The notes below the pieces were generated by a model. It was not told where the DNA came from, did not search any database, and saw only the letters and a list, made by a program, of their open reading frames with translations. From Pseudomonadota bacterium (GTDB taxonomy: Bacteria > Pseudomonadota > Gammaproteobacteria > Burkholderiales > Burkholderiaceae_B): a stretch of DNA of 6,237 nucleotides. Shown here piece by piece: positions 1-5,625 of the stretch (positions are counted from its first letter, which is position 1; the number at the start of each line of letters is the position of its first letter). The stretch is from assembly GCA_023423975.1 (NCBI GenBank), contig JAFAEO010000069.1, positions 1 through 6,237 of the forward strand, read 5' to 3'. The translations under genes and the position numbers were made by a program.

Positions 1-46
1 ATGAACGACCGATCAGACCTGCACCGACAATGGCAATATGCGACAT
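1..46 (-). CDS. N-terminus of a 3-hydroxyacyl-CoA dehydrogenase/lambda-crystallin-type NAD-binding protein (partial, runs off the left edge)
   Basis: Only the first 15 codons are in the window, reading MSHIAIVGAGLIGRS. This is a beta strand followed by a GxGxxG dinucleotide-binding turn (G8, G10, G13) starting at residue 3, as expected for the first Rossmann strand of an NAD-dependent dehydrogenase. The GLIGRS form, with the next codon starting in T (compatible with Trp), resembles the lambda-crystallin/L-gulonate or carnitine dehydrogenase branch of the 3-hydroxyacyl-CoA dehydrogenase family more than the GTMG form of FadB/PaaH enzymes. The ATG at 46 is supported by AGGAGA at 60-55, whose first A is also the last base of the upstream stop codon, 8 nt from the start. 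It begins 13 nt after the transporter fusion gene, so it is probably co-transcribed and may act on the imported compound. The Rossmann turn is clear; the subfamily is a guess from 15 residues. Confidence 0.7.
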   Translation of the reverse strand, partial: MSHIAIVGAGLIGRS

Positions 47-59
47 TCGGGACTTCTCC

Positions 60-2561
60 TTACATCCACAGCATTTCACGGCGAAGCTCGATATCTTCGG
101 CGAAGCGGCGGGACTCGATTTTGTGCAGCACGCGGCCACGTTCTAGAACGATGGTCCGGTCGGACAGCGACAGCGCGAGATCGAGGTTGTGATCGACTAT
201 GACGATCGACAGGCGATCACGCAGCTTGTCGAAGGTCCGAAAGAGCTGTTCGACCACAGCCGGGGCCAACCCCTCGAAAGGCTCGTCTAGCAACAGCACA
301 CGGATATCTCCTGACAGAGCCCGCGCGACGGCGGCCATCTGTTGTTCTCCGCCCGAAAGGTTATCGGCGGGCGTATCCATACGCTCCCGCAGGCGGGGGA
401 AGTATTCGAGGATCTCTTCCAACGACCAATGCGTTCCTTCGCCGGTCTGGCGACGGATGCGGCCAAGCTCGAGGTTTTCGCGCACAGACATGCCTGCGAA
501 AAGCCCGCGCCCCTGCGGCACATAGCCGATGCCGAGCCTCGCAATCTGGGCGCTGGTTTTTCCGGCAAGCTCGTGCTGCATCAGTTTGACCGAGCCGGAA
601 AGGGGAGGGACGATGCCCGTGATTGCCTTCAGAACAGACGATTTTCCCGCGCCATTGCGACCCAACAACGCCAGAATTTCGCCTTTGTGCAGATCAAAAC
701 TGACATCCTGCAGGATATGACTTTTCCCATAAGCAAGGTTCACCTTGTCGAGGTCGAGGATCTTCTCGTCCGAGAATTGTCCCTGCCGCGCGGATGCTGC
801 GACTTCGCTGGTGCCTGACCCGATATAAATGTCGCGCACGTCTTTGGAGTTCTTCGCGTCATCGACGGTGCCATCGACCAGCACCCGGCCATCGGCCATG
901 ACGGTGACGTGATCTGCAAGCTCGAAGACACGGTCGATATCGTGTTCAACCAACAGCACCGGTACATGGCGCGAGACATCCTTGATAAGCAGGCCCACCC
1001 GTTCACGCTCGGCGACCGATAGCCCGGCAAGCGGTTCGTCCGCCAGCAGAACCCGCGGCTCGGTTGCGAGAGCAAGACCCAGATCAAGCAAGCGCTGGCC
1101 ACCATAGGACAGCGAATCCGCGCGGGCATTCTCCATGCCGGAAAGGCCGACCCACTTGACCATTTCATCAACCTTGCCGTGAACTTCGGCAACATTTGCG
1201 GTATCTGCCAGCAGCGCATCGCGGCTTGGGTGGCGAGCCTGGACCGCAAGTCGCATATTTTCGTATACGCTCAGCTTTGGGAACAGGTTGGTGATCTGAA
1301 AAGACCGCCCAAGACCAAGGTTCGAAATCCGGTCGGCTGATTGCCCGGAAATATCCTGTCCGAGCAGCGCTACTTGCCCGCCACTGGTCGGCAGAACACC
1401 CGAAAGCAGGTTGAACGCTGTTGTCTTGCCTGCGCCGTTTGGTCCAAGCAGCGCGTGAAGCGTCCGGTCTTTAACCCGCAGTGAGACCTCATCGACGGCT
1501 TTCAACGCTCCGAATTGCTTTGAAATTCCGTCGGCAACCAGCACGTCGCCGCCGCCGGCATCGCGCGAAGTGATGGCTGTGGGCAGGGGCCACGTTCCGG
1601 TTTTGCGGTCAGCCATGGCAGCGCCGGTCGTCTTTTCGGGCACCATCATTCGATAGAGTTGGCTGCCGATCCCGATCAGACCCTGCCGCGCAAAGATGAC
1701 GAAGGCCACGAAAATAAGTCCGAACCAGAATAGCCAGTTCTCGGTGTAGATCGACAGGTATTCCCGGAAGAGAATATAAAACAGCGCGCCAAGCATCGGT
1801 CCGTAGAAACTGCGCATTCCGCCGATCACGACCATTGCCAGCAACTCGCCCGAGAAGATGATCGACATCGGCTCGGCCGAGGTCATCCGGTTTTTATAAA
1901 GTAGCAAGGCGCCAGCCAGCCCGGTCACCGCCGCCGACAGTACAAAAGCCTTTAGCTTGTAACTTTGGACGTCATAGCCAAGGGCGCGGCTGCGCCCCTC
2001 ATTCTCGCGGATGGAGACCAAAACCGAGCCGAAGGGTGACTGTACGATGCGGAACAGCAGCGCGATCACCGCGAAGGCCAGGATGGCGACGAAAATGTAA
2101 TAGTTGAGGTTGATGTCAAGCAGACTTGCGCGCTCGATGCCGCCAAGGCCGTTTTCGCCGCCGGTCACCTCGGTCCAGCGAAACGCAAGCTGAAAGCCCA
2201 TAGCCGAAAGGGCAAGCGTCATTAGCGAGAAATAGACCCCGCGGCGGCGCAGCACGAGAAAGCCGATTCCCGCAGCCACGATCGCGGTTCCCAGAACCGA
2301 TGCGATCAGCGCGACGGCCATGCTGACGTTCCCGAGCTTCAATGCCGTCAACCCGGCAATATAGGCTGCGAGGCCGAACCAGACGCCATGGCCGAAGGAC
2401 ACGAGGCCCGTATAGCCAATCAGCACGTTCAGACCCATGGCAGCCAGCACGTAGATCACCACTTCGACAGCCGAATTGGCGCCAAGCCCGAAAAGCTGCA
2501 GCAGCATGGGAAGAAGGATCAGGCACACCGCCACGATCCCCAGATTTTTCATGGAATTCAT
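60..2561 (-). CDS. Three-domain fusion: Liv-type ABC permease (LivM) + ATPase (LivG) + ATPase (LivF)
   Basis: An 833-residue protein carrying three normally separate subunits of a branched-chain amino acid-type (HAAT) ABC importer. Residues 1-305 are a LivM permease with about eight hydrophobic segments, the family motif around 49-67 (GYTGLVSFGHG) and the cytoplasmic coupling loop around 184-198 (IRENEGRSRALGY). Residues about 340-585 are a LivG ATPase: Walker A GPNGAGKT 373-380, Q-loop Gln422, signature LSYGGQ 484-489, Walker B with Glu509, His540. Residues about 600-833 are a LivF ATPase: Walker A GRNGAGKS 634-641, Q-loop Gln683, LSGGEQ 735-740, Walker B with Glu760, His791. All ATPase motifs are intact, so both sites should hydrolyse ATP. 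The linkers (306-340 and 585-600) are polar and Gly/Ala/Ser-rich. The start ATG lies 7 nt after the livH stop with a weak TAGG at 2571-2568, suggesting translational coupling; an ATG at 2552 is an alternative. With LivH it would form a complete membrane complex from two polypeptides. Substrate unknown. Confidence 0.95.
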   Translation of the reverse strand: MNSMKNLGIVAVCLILLPMLLQLFGLGANSAVEVVIYVLAAMGLNVLIGYTGLVSFGHGVWFGLAAYIAGLTALKLGNVSMAVALIASVLGTAIVAAGIGFLVLRRRGVYFSLMTLALSAMGFQLAFRWTEVTGGENGLGGIERASLLDINLNYYIFVAILAFAVIALLFRIVQSPFGSVLVSIRENEGRSRALGYDVQSYKLKAFVLSAAVTGLAGALLLYKNRMTSAEPMSIIFSGELLAMVVIGGMRSFYGPMLGALFYILFREYLSIYTENWLFWFGLIFVAFVIFARQGLIGIGSQLYRMMVPEKTTGAAMADRKTGTWPLPTAITSRDAGGGDVLVADGISKQFGALKAVDEVSLRVKDRTLHALLGPNGAGKTTAFNLLSGVLPTSGGQVALLGQDISGQSADRISNLGLGRSFQITNLFPKLSVYENMRLAVQARHPSRDALLADTANVAEVHGKVDEMVKWVGLSGMENARADSLSYGGQRLLDLGLALATEPRVLLADEPLAGLSVAERERVGLLIKDVSRHVPVLLVEHDIDRVFELADHVTVMADGRVLVDGTVDDAKNSKDVRDIYIGSGTSEVAASARQGQFSDEKILDLDKVNLAYGKSHILQDVSFDLHKGEILALLGRNGAGKSSVLKAITGIVPPLSGSVKLMQHELAGKTSAQIARLGIGYVPQGRGLFAGMSVRENLELGRIRRQTGEGTHWSLEEILEYFPRLRERMDTPADNLSGGEQQMAAVARALSGDIRVLLLDEPFEGLAPAVVEQLFRTFDKLRDRLSIVIVDHNLDLALSLSDRTIVLERGRVLHKIESRRFAEDIELRREMLWM

Positions 2562-2568
2562 CTGAAAC

Positions 2569-3444
2569 CTATTCGAAGCGGGTGATGCGTTCGCCGAACA
2601 GACCCCGCGGGCGCAGCAGCAGAACGATGAACATCAGAAGATAGATGGCCAGCATCGAGTATTGTGTCAGTCCAAGCCCGATCATCAGGCCCTTGACCAG
2701 ACCAACCAACAGTGCGGCCACAACAACGCCCCAGAATGAGCCAAGGCCGCCGATCACGACGACCACGAATGCGGCCGTTCCGACCTCGACGCCCATCATC
2801 GGGTGGATCGGCTGCAGCGGTGCCATCAAAACGCCTGCCAGCGCCGCGATCCCGATGGCAATCGCCACGACCGAAGACAGATAGGGCCTGAGAGAGATCC
2901 CGAGCGTGCCGAGAATATCTGGGTTCTGGATGCCCGCCCGCACGATCCTTCCGAAGGATGTGCGGTTCAGCAGCACCCAGACGGCGCCAACGGTCGCAAT
3001 CGCAATCCCGATCAGGAATATACGATAGCGTGAATACACAAAGTCCCCAAGGAAGACCTGCCCACGCAGTTCCGAAGGCATCGAATAGGCCCGGGGGGTT
3101 GCGCCGAAATACCAGCGCAAGCTCTGCTCGATGATCATGGCGATGCCGAAGGTCAGCAAGAGCGAGTAGAGCGGGTCCTCGCGGTAGAAGCGGGTGAAAA
3201 GAAACCGCTCCATGATAATGGCAAAAACCGCTGCGATCATGGGGCCGACGACCAGTGCACCGAAAAAGCCTATATACGGGGTCAGCACGAATGCAAGATA
3301 GGCGCCAAGCGTAAAAAAGGCTCCGTGCGCCAGATTGACGATCCCCCCGAGTGAAAAAATCAGCGACAGACCAAGCGCGATAAGCATGTAGTAAAAGCCA
3401 TCGAGCAGCCCGTTCAGAAGCTGAGAAAGAAATGCCAGAACCAT
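2569..3444 (-). CDS. Liv-type ABC transporter permease, LivH family
   Basis: A 291-residue inner-membrane permease of the LivH family, the expected length. It has roughly eight hydrophobic segments and the family signature GIVNLAHGAFFTLGAY at 34-49 after the first helices. The cytoplasmic loop RTSFGRIVRAGIQNPDIL near 161-178 is the part that contacts the ATPase domains, and a Gly-rich stretch VVVIGGLGSFWG lies at 228-239. It should pair with the LivM half of the downstream fusion to form the translocation pore. The ATG at 3444 is chosen because GAGGA (3455-3451) sits 6 nt upstream. A TTG at 3468 would add eight polar residues (MGRARGHL) before the first membrane segment and has no good ribosome binding site. 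It follows the binding-protein gene after 110 nt and precedes the fusion gene by 7 nt. Transport of branched-chain amino acids specifically is not shown; this family also carries amides, urea, aromatic and other organic acids. Confidence 0.94.
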   Translation of the reverse strand: MVLAFLSQLLNGLLDGFYYMLIALGLSLIFSLGGIVNLAHGAFFTLGAYLAFVLTPYIGFFGALVVGPMIAAVFAIIMERFLFTRFYREDPLYSLLLTFGIAMIIEQSLRWYFGATPRAYSMPSELRGQVFLGDFVYSRYRIFLIGIAIATVGAVWVLLNRTSFGRIVRAGIQNPDILGTLGISLRPYLSSVVAIAIGIAALAGVLMAPLQPIHPMMGVEVGTAAFVVVVIGGLGSFWGVVVAALLVGLVKGLMIGLGLTQYSMLAIYLLMFIVLLLRPRGLFGERITRFE

Positions 3445-3450
3445 GAGGTG

Positions 3451-3455
3451 TCCTC
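3451..3455 (-). promoter_or_regulatory. Ribosome binding site that decides the livH start
   Basis: GAGGA on the minus strand, 6 nt before the ATG at 3444. It lies inside the longer TTG-initiated reading frame, so it argues for the ATG start over the TTG at 3468. Confidence 0.6.
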
Positions 3456-3507
3456 GAGCCCGTCCCAATATGGCAACGCGAAAATCATAGCGCGCCGGAT
3501 CAAAGTT

Positions 3508-3530
3508 GGCGCATCCGCACGGGATGCGCC
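3508..3530 (-). promoter_or_regulatory. Intergenic stem-loop between the binding-protein gene and livH
   Basis: A perfect 9-bp inverted repeat, GGCGCATCC and GGATGCGCC, separated by 5 nt, lies 24 nt after the binding-protein stop codon and about 64 nt before livH. In the mRNA it forms a GC-rich hairpin followed by AACUUUG rather than a clean U-run, so it is at best a leaky terminator. In many ABC importer operons such a structure sits after the binding-protein gene and raises its level relative to the membrane genes by protecting the upstream mRNA or attenuating read-through. That role is inferred here; the repeat itself is seen directly. Confidence 0.6.
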
Positions 3531-3554
3531 GGTTTCATGCAGGGCAGGATTGCG

Positions 3555-4796
3555 TCAGAACGTGCAGGTTCCGCCGACCGCGCCCTTGATCAGTTCTTCC
3601 AGCGGCACATCTGCCCCCGGCAACGGTCCCGAGGTCTTGAAGATGTCCCACTCATTCTGGACCTCGGACGGATCAAGAGCGGTGACCGCATAGACCTCCT
3701 GCAACAGCTGGTGCGTCGCAGGATCGAAGTGACCTTTGCGATCCTTCAGGATGTCAAACTCGGTCGCCGGATCTTCAAGGAAAGCGATCAACGCTTCCGT
3801 ATCTGTGCCGCCGGTCTTGGCAATCGCCTCAGCGGCGATGCGGATGGCGATGTAGTCGGAATAAGCCTGGTTTTCGGCAGGCTTGCCGTATTTCTCAAGG
3901 AAAGCCTTGGCGAATGCCTGCGACCCATCGGTCTGGACCTGATGGGTCCATACGCAAGGCCAGGTTCCCTTGAAGTCCTGAGCGCCGGTCGCCCAGGCAA
4001 TCGAGCTATTATAGTCAAAGCCCCCGATCGGGATATCCAGTCCGAATTCACCGTATTGCTTTAGGAAGCTGGCGTTCGACGTACCTGCAAGGTTCACAAC
4101 GATCAAATCGGGCTTGGCCGAACGGATCGTCAACAGATGTGACGAGAAATCGGTCGCATCGGTCGGGATCAATTCGTCGCCGGCCACTTCGCCACCGTTC
4201 CGCTCCAGGAAGGCCAGCGCTCCTTTTCGCAGATCGTGGCCGAAGGCATAGTCCGAACTGAGGATGAACCAGCGTTTCCCGGTCACCATGTCGTTTTGAA
4301 GGAAATACTGGCCCTCGGCGTTCACATACATGACGTTTTGCGCTTCGGTATGGAACATGGTCCGCTTGCAATCGCTGCCACGCAACGTATCCGAGTTCGC
4401 CCCGGTATTGATGAACAGCTTGTTTGCCCGCGCTGTCACCTGCGAAATCGACAGTGCCGAGGCTGACGACACCTCGCCCGTAATCAGGACCAACTCCTTG
4501 CGTTCGACCAGACGCTCGGCTTTGGTTGTGGCGGTTTGAGGGTTCACGGAATCCTCTTTAACCACCTCAAGCGGGCGGCCATTGATTCCGCCAGCCGCGT
4601 TGATCTCTTCTACGGCCAGATCAACGGCCATGACCGCATATTCGCCCATTGGCCCCAGAAAGCCCGTGCGTGGCGTCAGATGTCCCAGAACGATGGGATC
4701 GCTGGACGCGCGCAGTATTGCGGGCATCGCCATGGTTGCGACACCGGCCAGAGCCCCCGTCTGAAGCAATTTCCGTCGGCCAATCAACTTCGTCAT
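3555..4796 (-). CDS. Periplasmic substrate-binding protein of a Liv-type ABC transporter, with Tat-type signal
   Basis: A 413-residue type I periplasmic binding protein of the Leu/Ile/Val-binding family (Peripla_BP_6-like). The N-terminus carries a twin-arginine motif, GRRKLLQTG at 6-14, then a hydrophobic stretch LAGVATMAMPAIL (16-28), pointing to Tat export with cleavage probably near residues 30-32. The mature protein opens with IVLGHLTPRTGFLGPMGEYAVMAVDLAVEEINAAGGINGRPLEVV in separate motifs typical of the family (first strand at 35-40, EINAAGGINGR at 64-74). The second lobe shows the usual KRWFILSSDYAFGHD (174-188) and KPDLIVVN (228-235) segments. Three cysteines remain in the mature chain (143, 281, 411). 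The ATG is preceded at 5 nt by a strong GGGAGGAG (4809-4802). It is the first gene of the minus-strand operon and feeds substrate to the LivH and LivM-LivG-LivF proteins. The ligand cannot be assigned by eye. Confidence 0.94.
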   Translation of the reverse strand: MTKLIGRRKLLQTGALAGVATMAMPAILRASSDPIVLGHLTPRTGFLGPMGEYAVMAVDLAVEEINAAGGINGRPLEVVKEDSVNPQTATTKAERLVERKELVLITGEVSSASALSISQVTARANKLFINTGANSDTLRGSDCKRTMFHTEAQNVMYVNAEGQYFLQNDMVTGKRWFILSSDYAFGHDLRKGALAFLERNGGEVAGDELIPTDATDFSSHLLTIRSAKPDLIVVNLAGTSNASFLKQYGEFGLDIPIGGFDYNSSIAWATGAQDFKGTWPCVWTHQVQTDGSQAFAKAFLEKYGKPAENQAYSDYIAIRIAAEAIAKTGGTDTEALIAFLEDPATEFDILKDRKGHFDPATHQLLQEVYAVTALDPSEVQNEWDIFKTSGPLPGADVPLEELIKGAVGGTCTF

Positions 4797-4801
4797 TGTA
4801 T

Positions 4802-4809
4802 CTCCTCCC
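4802..4809 (-). promoter_or_regulatory. Strong ribosome binding site of the binding-protein gene
   Basis: GGGAGGAG on the minus strand, 5 nt before the ATG at 4796. It is the best Shine-Dalgarno match in the window, in keeping with the need for the binding protein to outnumber the membrane complex, and it contrasts with the weak sites of the downstream fusion gene and of the divergent regulator. Confidence 0.7.
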
Positions 4810-4864
4810 TGAGATGTCGACGTTTTCTCTGAACCTTGGGGGATGCTTGACTTCCGTGCCGATT

Positions 4865-4887
4865 CAGTGTGATCTCAGATCATACTG
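4865..4887. promoter_or_regulatory. Candidate operator for the adjacent GntR/FCD regulator
   Basis: A 23-bp inverted repeat with 11-nt arms, CAGTGTGATCT and AGATCATACTG, around one central base (4876). Ten of eleven arm positions pair, and the inner 13 bp (TGATCTCAGATCA) are perfectly symmetrical apart from the centre. It lies in the divergent spacer between the binding-protein gene and the regulator gene and overlaps elements of both predicted promoters. That size, symmetry and position fit a dimeric GntR-family repressor site. Binding by the neighbouring regulator is inferred. Confidence 0.65.
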
Positions 4888-4897
4888 CTGTTAGAAT
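4869..4897 (+). promoter_or_regulatory. Putative promoter of the regulator-dehydrogenase operon
   Basis: TAGAAT at 4892-4897 matches five of six -10 consensus bases. A weak -35, GTGATC, lies 17 nt upstream at 4869-4874, inside the inverted repeat. Transcription would begin near 4904, leaving a short leader of about 12-21 nt. The overlap of this -35 with the operator suggests autoregulation. The -35 match is poor, so the call is tentative. Confidence 0.35.
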
Positions 4898-4910
4898 GCT
4901 GACCTGTCAA
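4879..4910 (-). promoter_or_regulatory. Putative promoter of the transporter operon
   Basis: On the minus strand a perfect TTGACA (4910-4905) is followed by TATGAT (4884-4879, five of six matches to TATAAT). The spacer is 20 nt, longer than the usual 16-18; at a 17-nt spacing the hexamer is only CAGTAT (4887-4882). Transcription would start near 4872, giving a leader of about 75 nt before the binding-protein ATG. The -10 region lies inside the inverted repeat at 4865-4887, so a bound regulator would block it. Confidence 0.45.
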
Positions 4911-4915
4911 CGGGT

Positions 4916-5623
4916 ATGATTGATATGAGTGACCTGAAAACGCCTCACGCACCTCTCAAGGCTGCATCGCTAACCGGGCAAGTCTATGATGCGATTTCGG
5001 AAATGTTGCTTGACGGCACCCTGAAGCCAGACAGCCGCACGTCTATCCGGGAGTTGGGCGAACATCTCAGCGTCTCGACCATGCCGGTTCGCGAGGCGAT
5101 TGGGCGGCTGATCGCACAGGGTGCGCTGGAGATTCAGCGAAACAAGGCGGTCATTGTGCCACCCATGAGCGAGGATGATTTCCGCGACCTGACGCGTACG
5201 CGCGTAATGCTTGAAGCCGAGACAGCCCGCCTAGCGGTGGATCATATTACGGATGCCACGGTGGCCGAAATTGCGTCGCTGCACGAACAATTTGCCAATG
5301 AGCTTGCGGCAGATGACAGAACCAACGCATTGATTCTTAACCGTAAGCTTCACTTTACTCTCTACGATGCAGCGCAGTCCCCAAGTCTGCGCAAAATGAT
5401 TGGCATGGCATGGTTGCGCGCGGGGCCAATGATCTCGCTTGATCTGGGCGGCCACAACTCGGTTGAACGGGCCAGCCATTCCATCGAATCACACAATCGC
5501 CTGGTCAATGCGCTGCGAGAGCGCGACCGAGAAGGCGCCGCGAATGCAATCCGGACCGATATTCTGACCGCGTCTGAAATCATCCTTGAACATTTACCAT
5601 CATTCCAAGCGGAGAAGCCCTGA
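4916..5623 (+). CDS. GntR-family transcriptional regulator, FCD (FadR) subfamily
   Basis: A 235-residue DNA-binding regulator of typical length. Residues about 18-83 form the winged helix-turn-helix: the first helix is near 20-34, the recognition helix lies in VSTMPVREAIGRLIAQGAL at 53-71, and the wing is near 72-83. Residues about 87-225 are the all-helical FCD ligand domain. In this fold a metal is usually held by Asp-x3-His and two further His; here the equivalents appear to be Asn142-x3-His146, His193 (in ESHNRLVNAL) and Asp215 (in AIRTDIL), so the last His looks replaced. The ATG at 4916 is the longest start; the ATG at 4925 (MSDLK) is equally plausible and has GGG 10 nt upstream, while neither has a clear ribosome site. 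It is transcribed divergently from the transporter operon and 2 nt ahead of the dehydrogenase, so it probably controls both. Effector unknown. Confidence 0.93.
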   Translation: MIDMSDLKTPHAPLKAASLTGQVYDAISEMLLDGTLKPDSRTSIRELGEHLSVSTMPVREAIGRLIAQGALEIQRNKAVIVPPMSEDDFRDLTRTRVMLEAETARLAVDHITDATVAEIASLHEQFANELAADDRTNALILNRKLHFTLYDAAQSPSLRKMIGMAWLRAGPMISLDLGGHNSVERASHSIESHNRLVNALRERDREGAANAIRTDILTASEIILEHLPSFQAEKP

Positions 5624-5625
5624 AC

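Noticed and set aside
342..818. 158-codon plus-strand open frame opposite the LivF domain
   Set aside because: It lies antisense within a coding region whose ATPase motifs are unmistakable, has no recognisable motif and no ribosome site, and is expected by chance in GC-rich DNA.
2116..2526. 136-codon minus-strand open frame overlapping the LivM domain
   Set aside because: It is out of frame with the LivM motifs, its Arg- and Ala-rich composition is typical of a shadow frame, and it has no domain signature.
3445..3468. TTG start extending livH by eight residues
   Set aside because: The added residues are polar and precede the first membrane helix; the GAGGA at 3455-3451 is correctly spaced for the ATG at 3444 instead.
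4809..4815. Minus-strand ATCTCAG in the binding-protein leader, resembling the operator core
   Set aside because: A 7-bp match without a symmetrical partner is too short to call a second regulator site.
4847..4852. Plus-strand TTGACT as a -35 box for the regulator
   Set aside because: At 16-18 nt spacing the downstream hexamers (such as TGATCT at 4870-4875) match the -10 consensus very poorly; TAGAAT at 4892-4897 is the better -10.
4900..4909. TGACCTGTCA before the regulator, whose reverse complement TGACAGGTCA recurs at 5639-5648, each followed by AACGGG
   Set aside because: The second copy encodes the usual SDR N-terminus (LTGQRA), so codon constraint explains it; the arms are only 4 bp. 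Chance similarity is more likely than a second operator.
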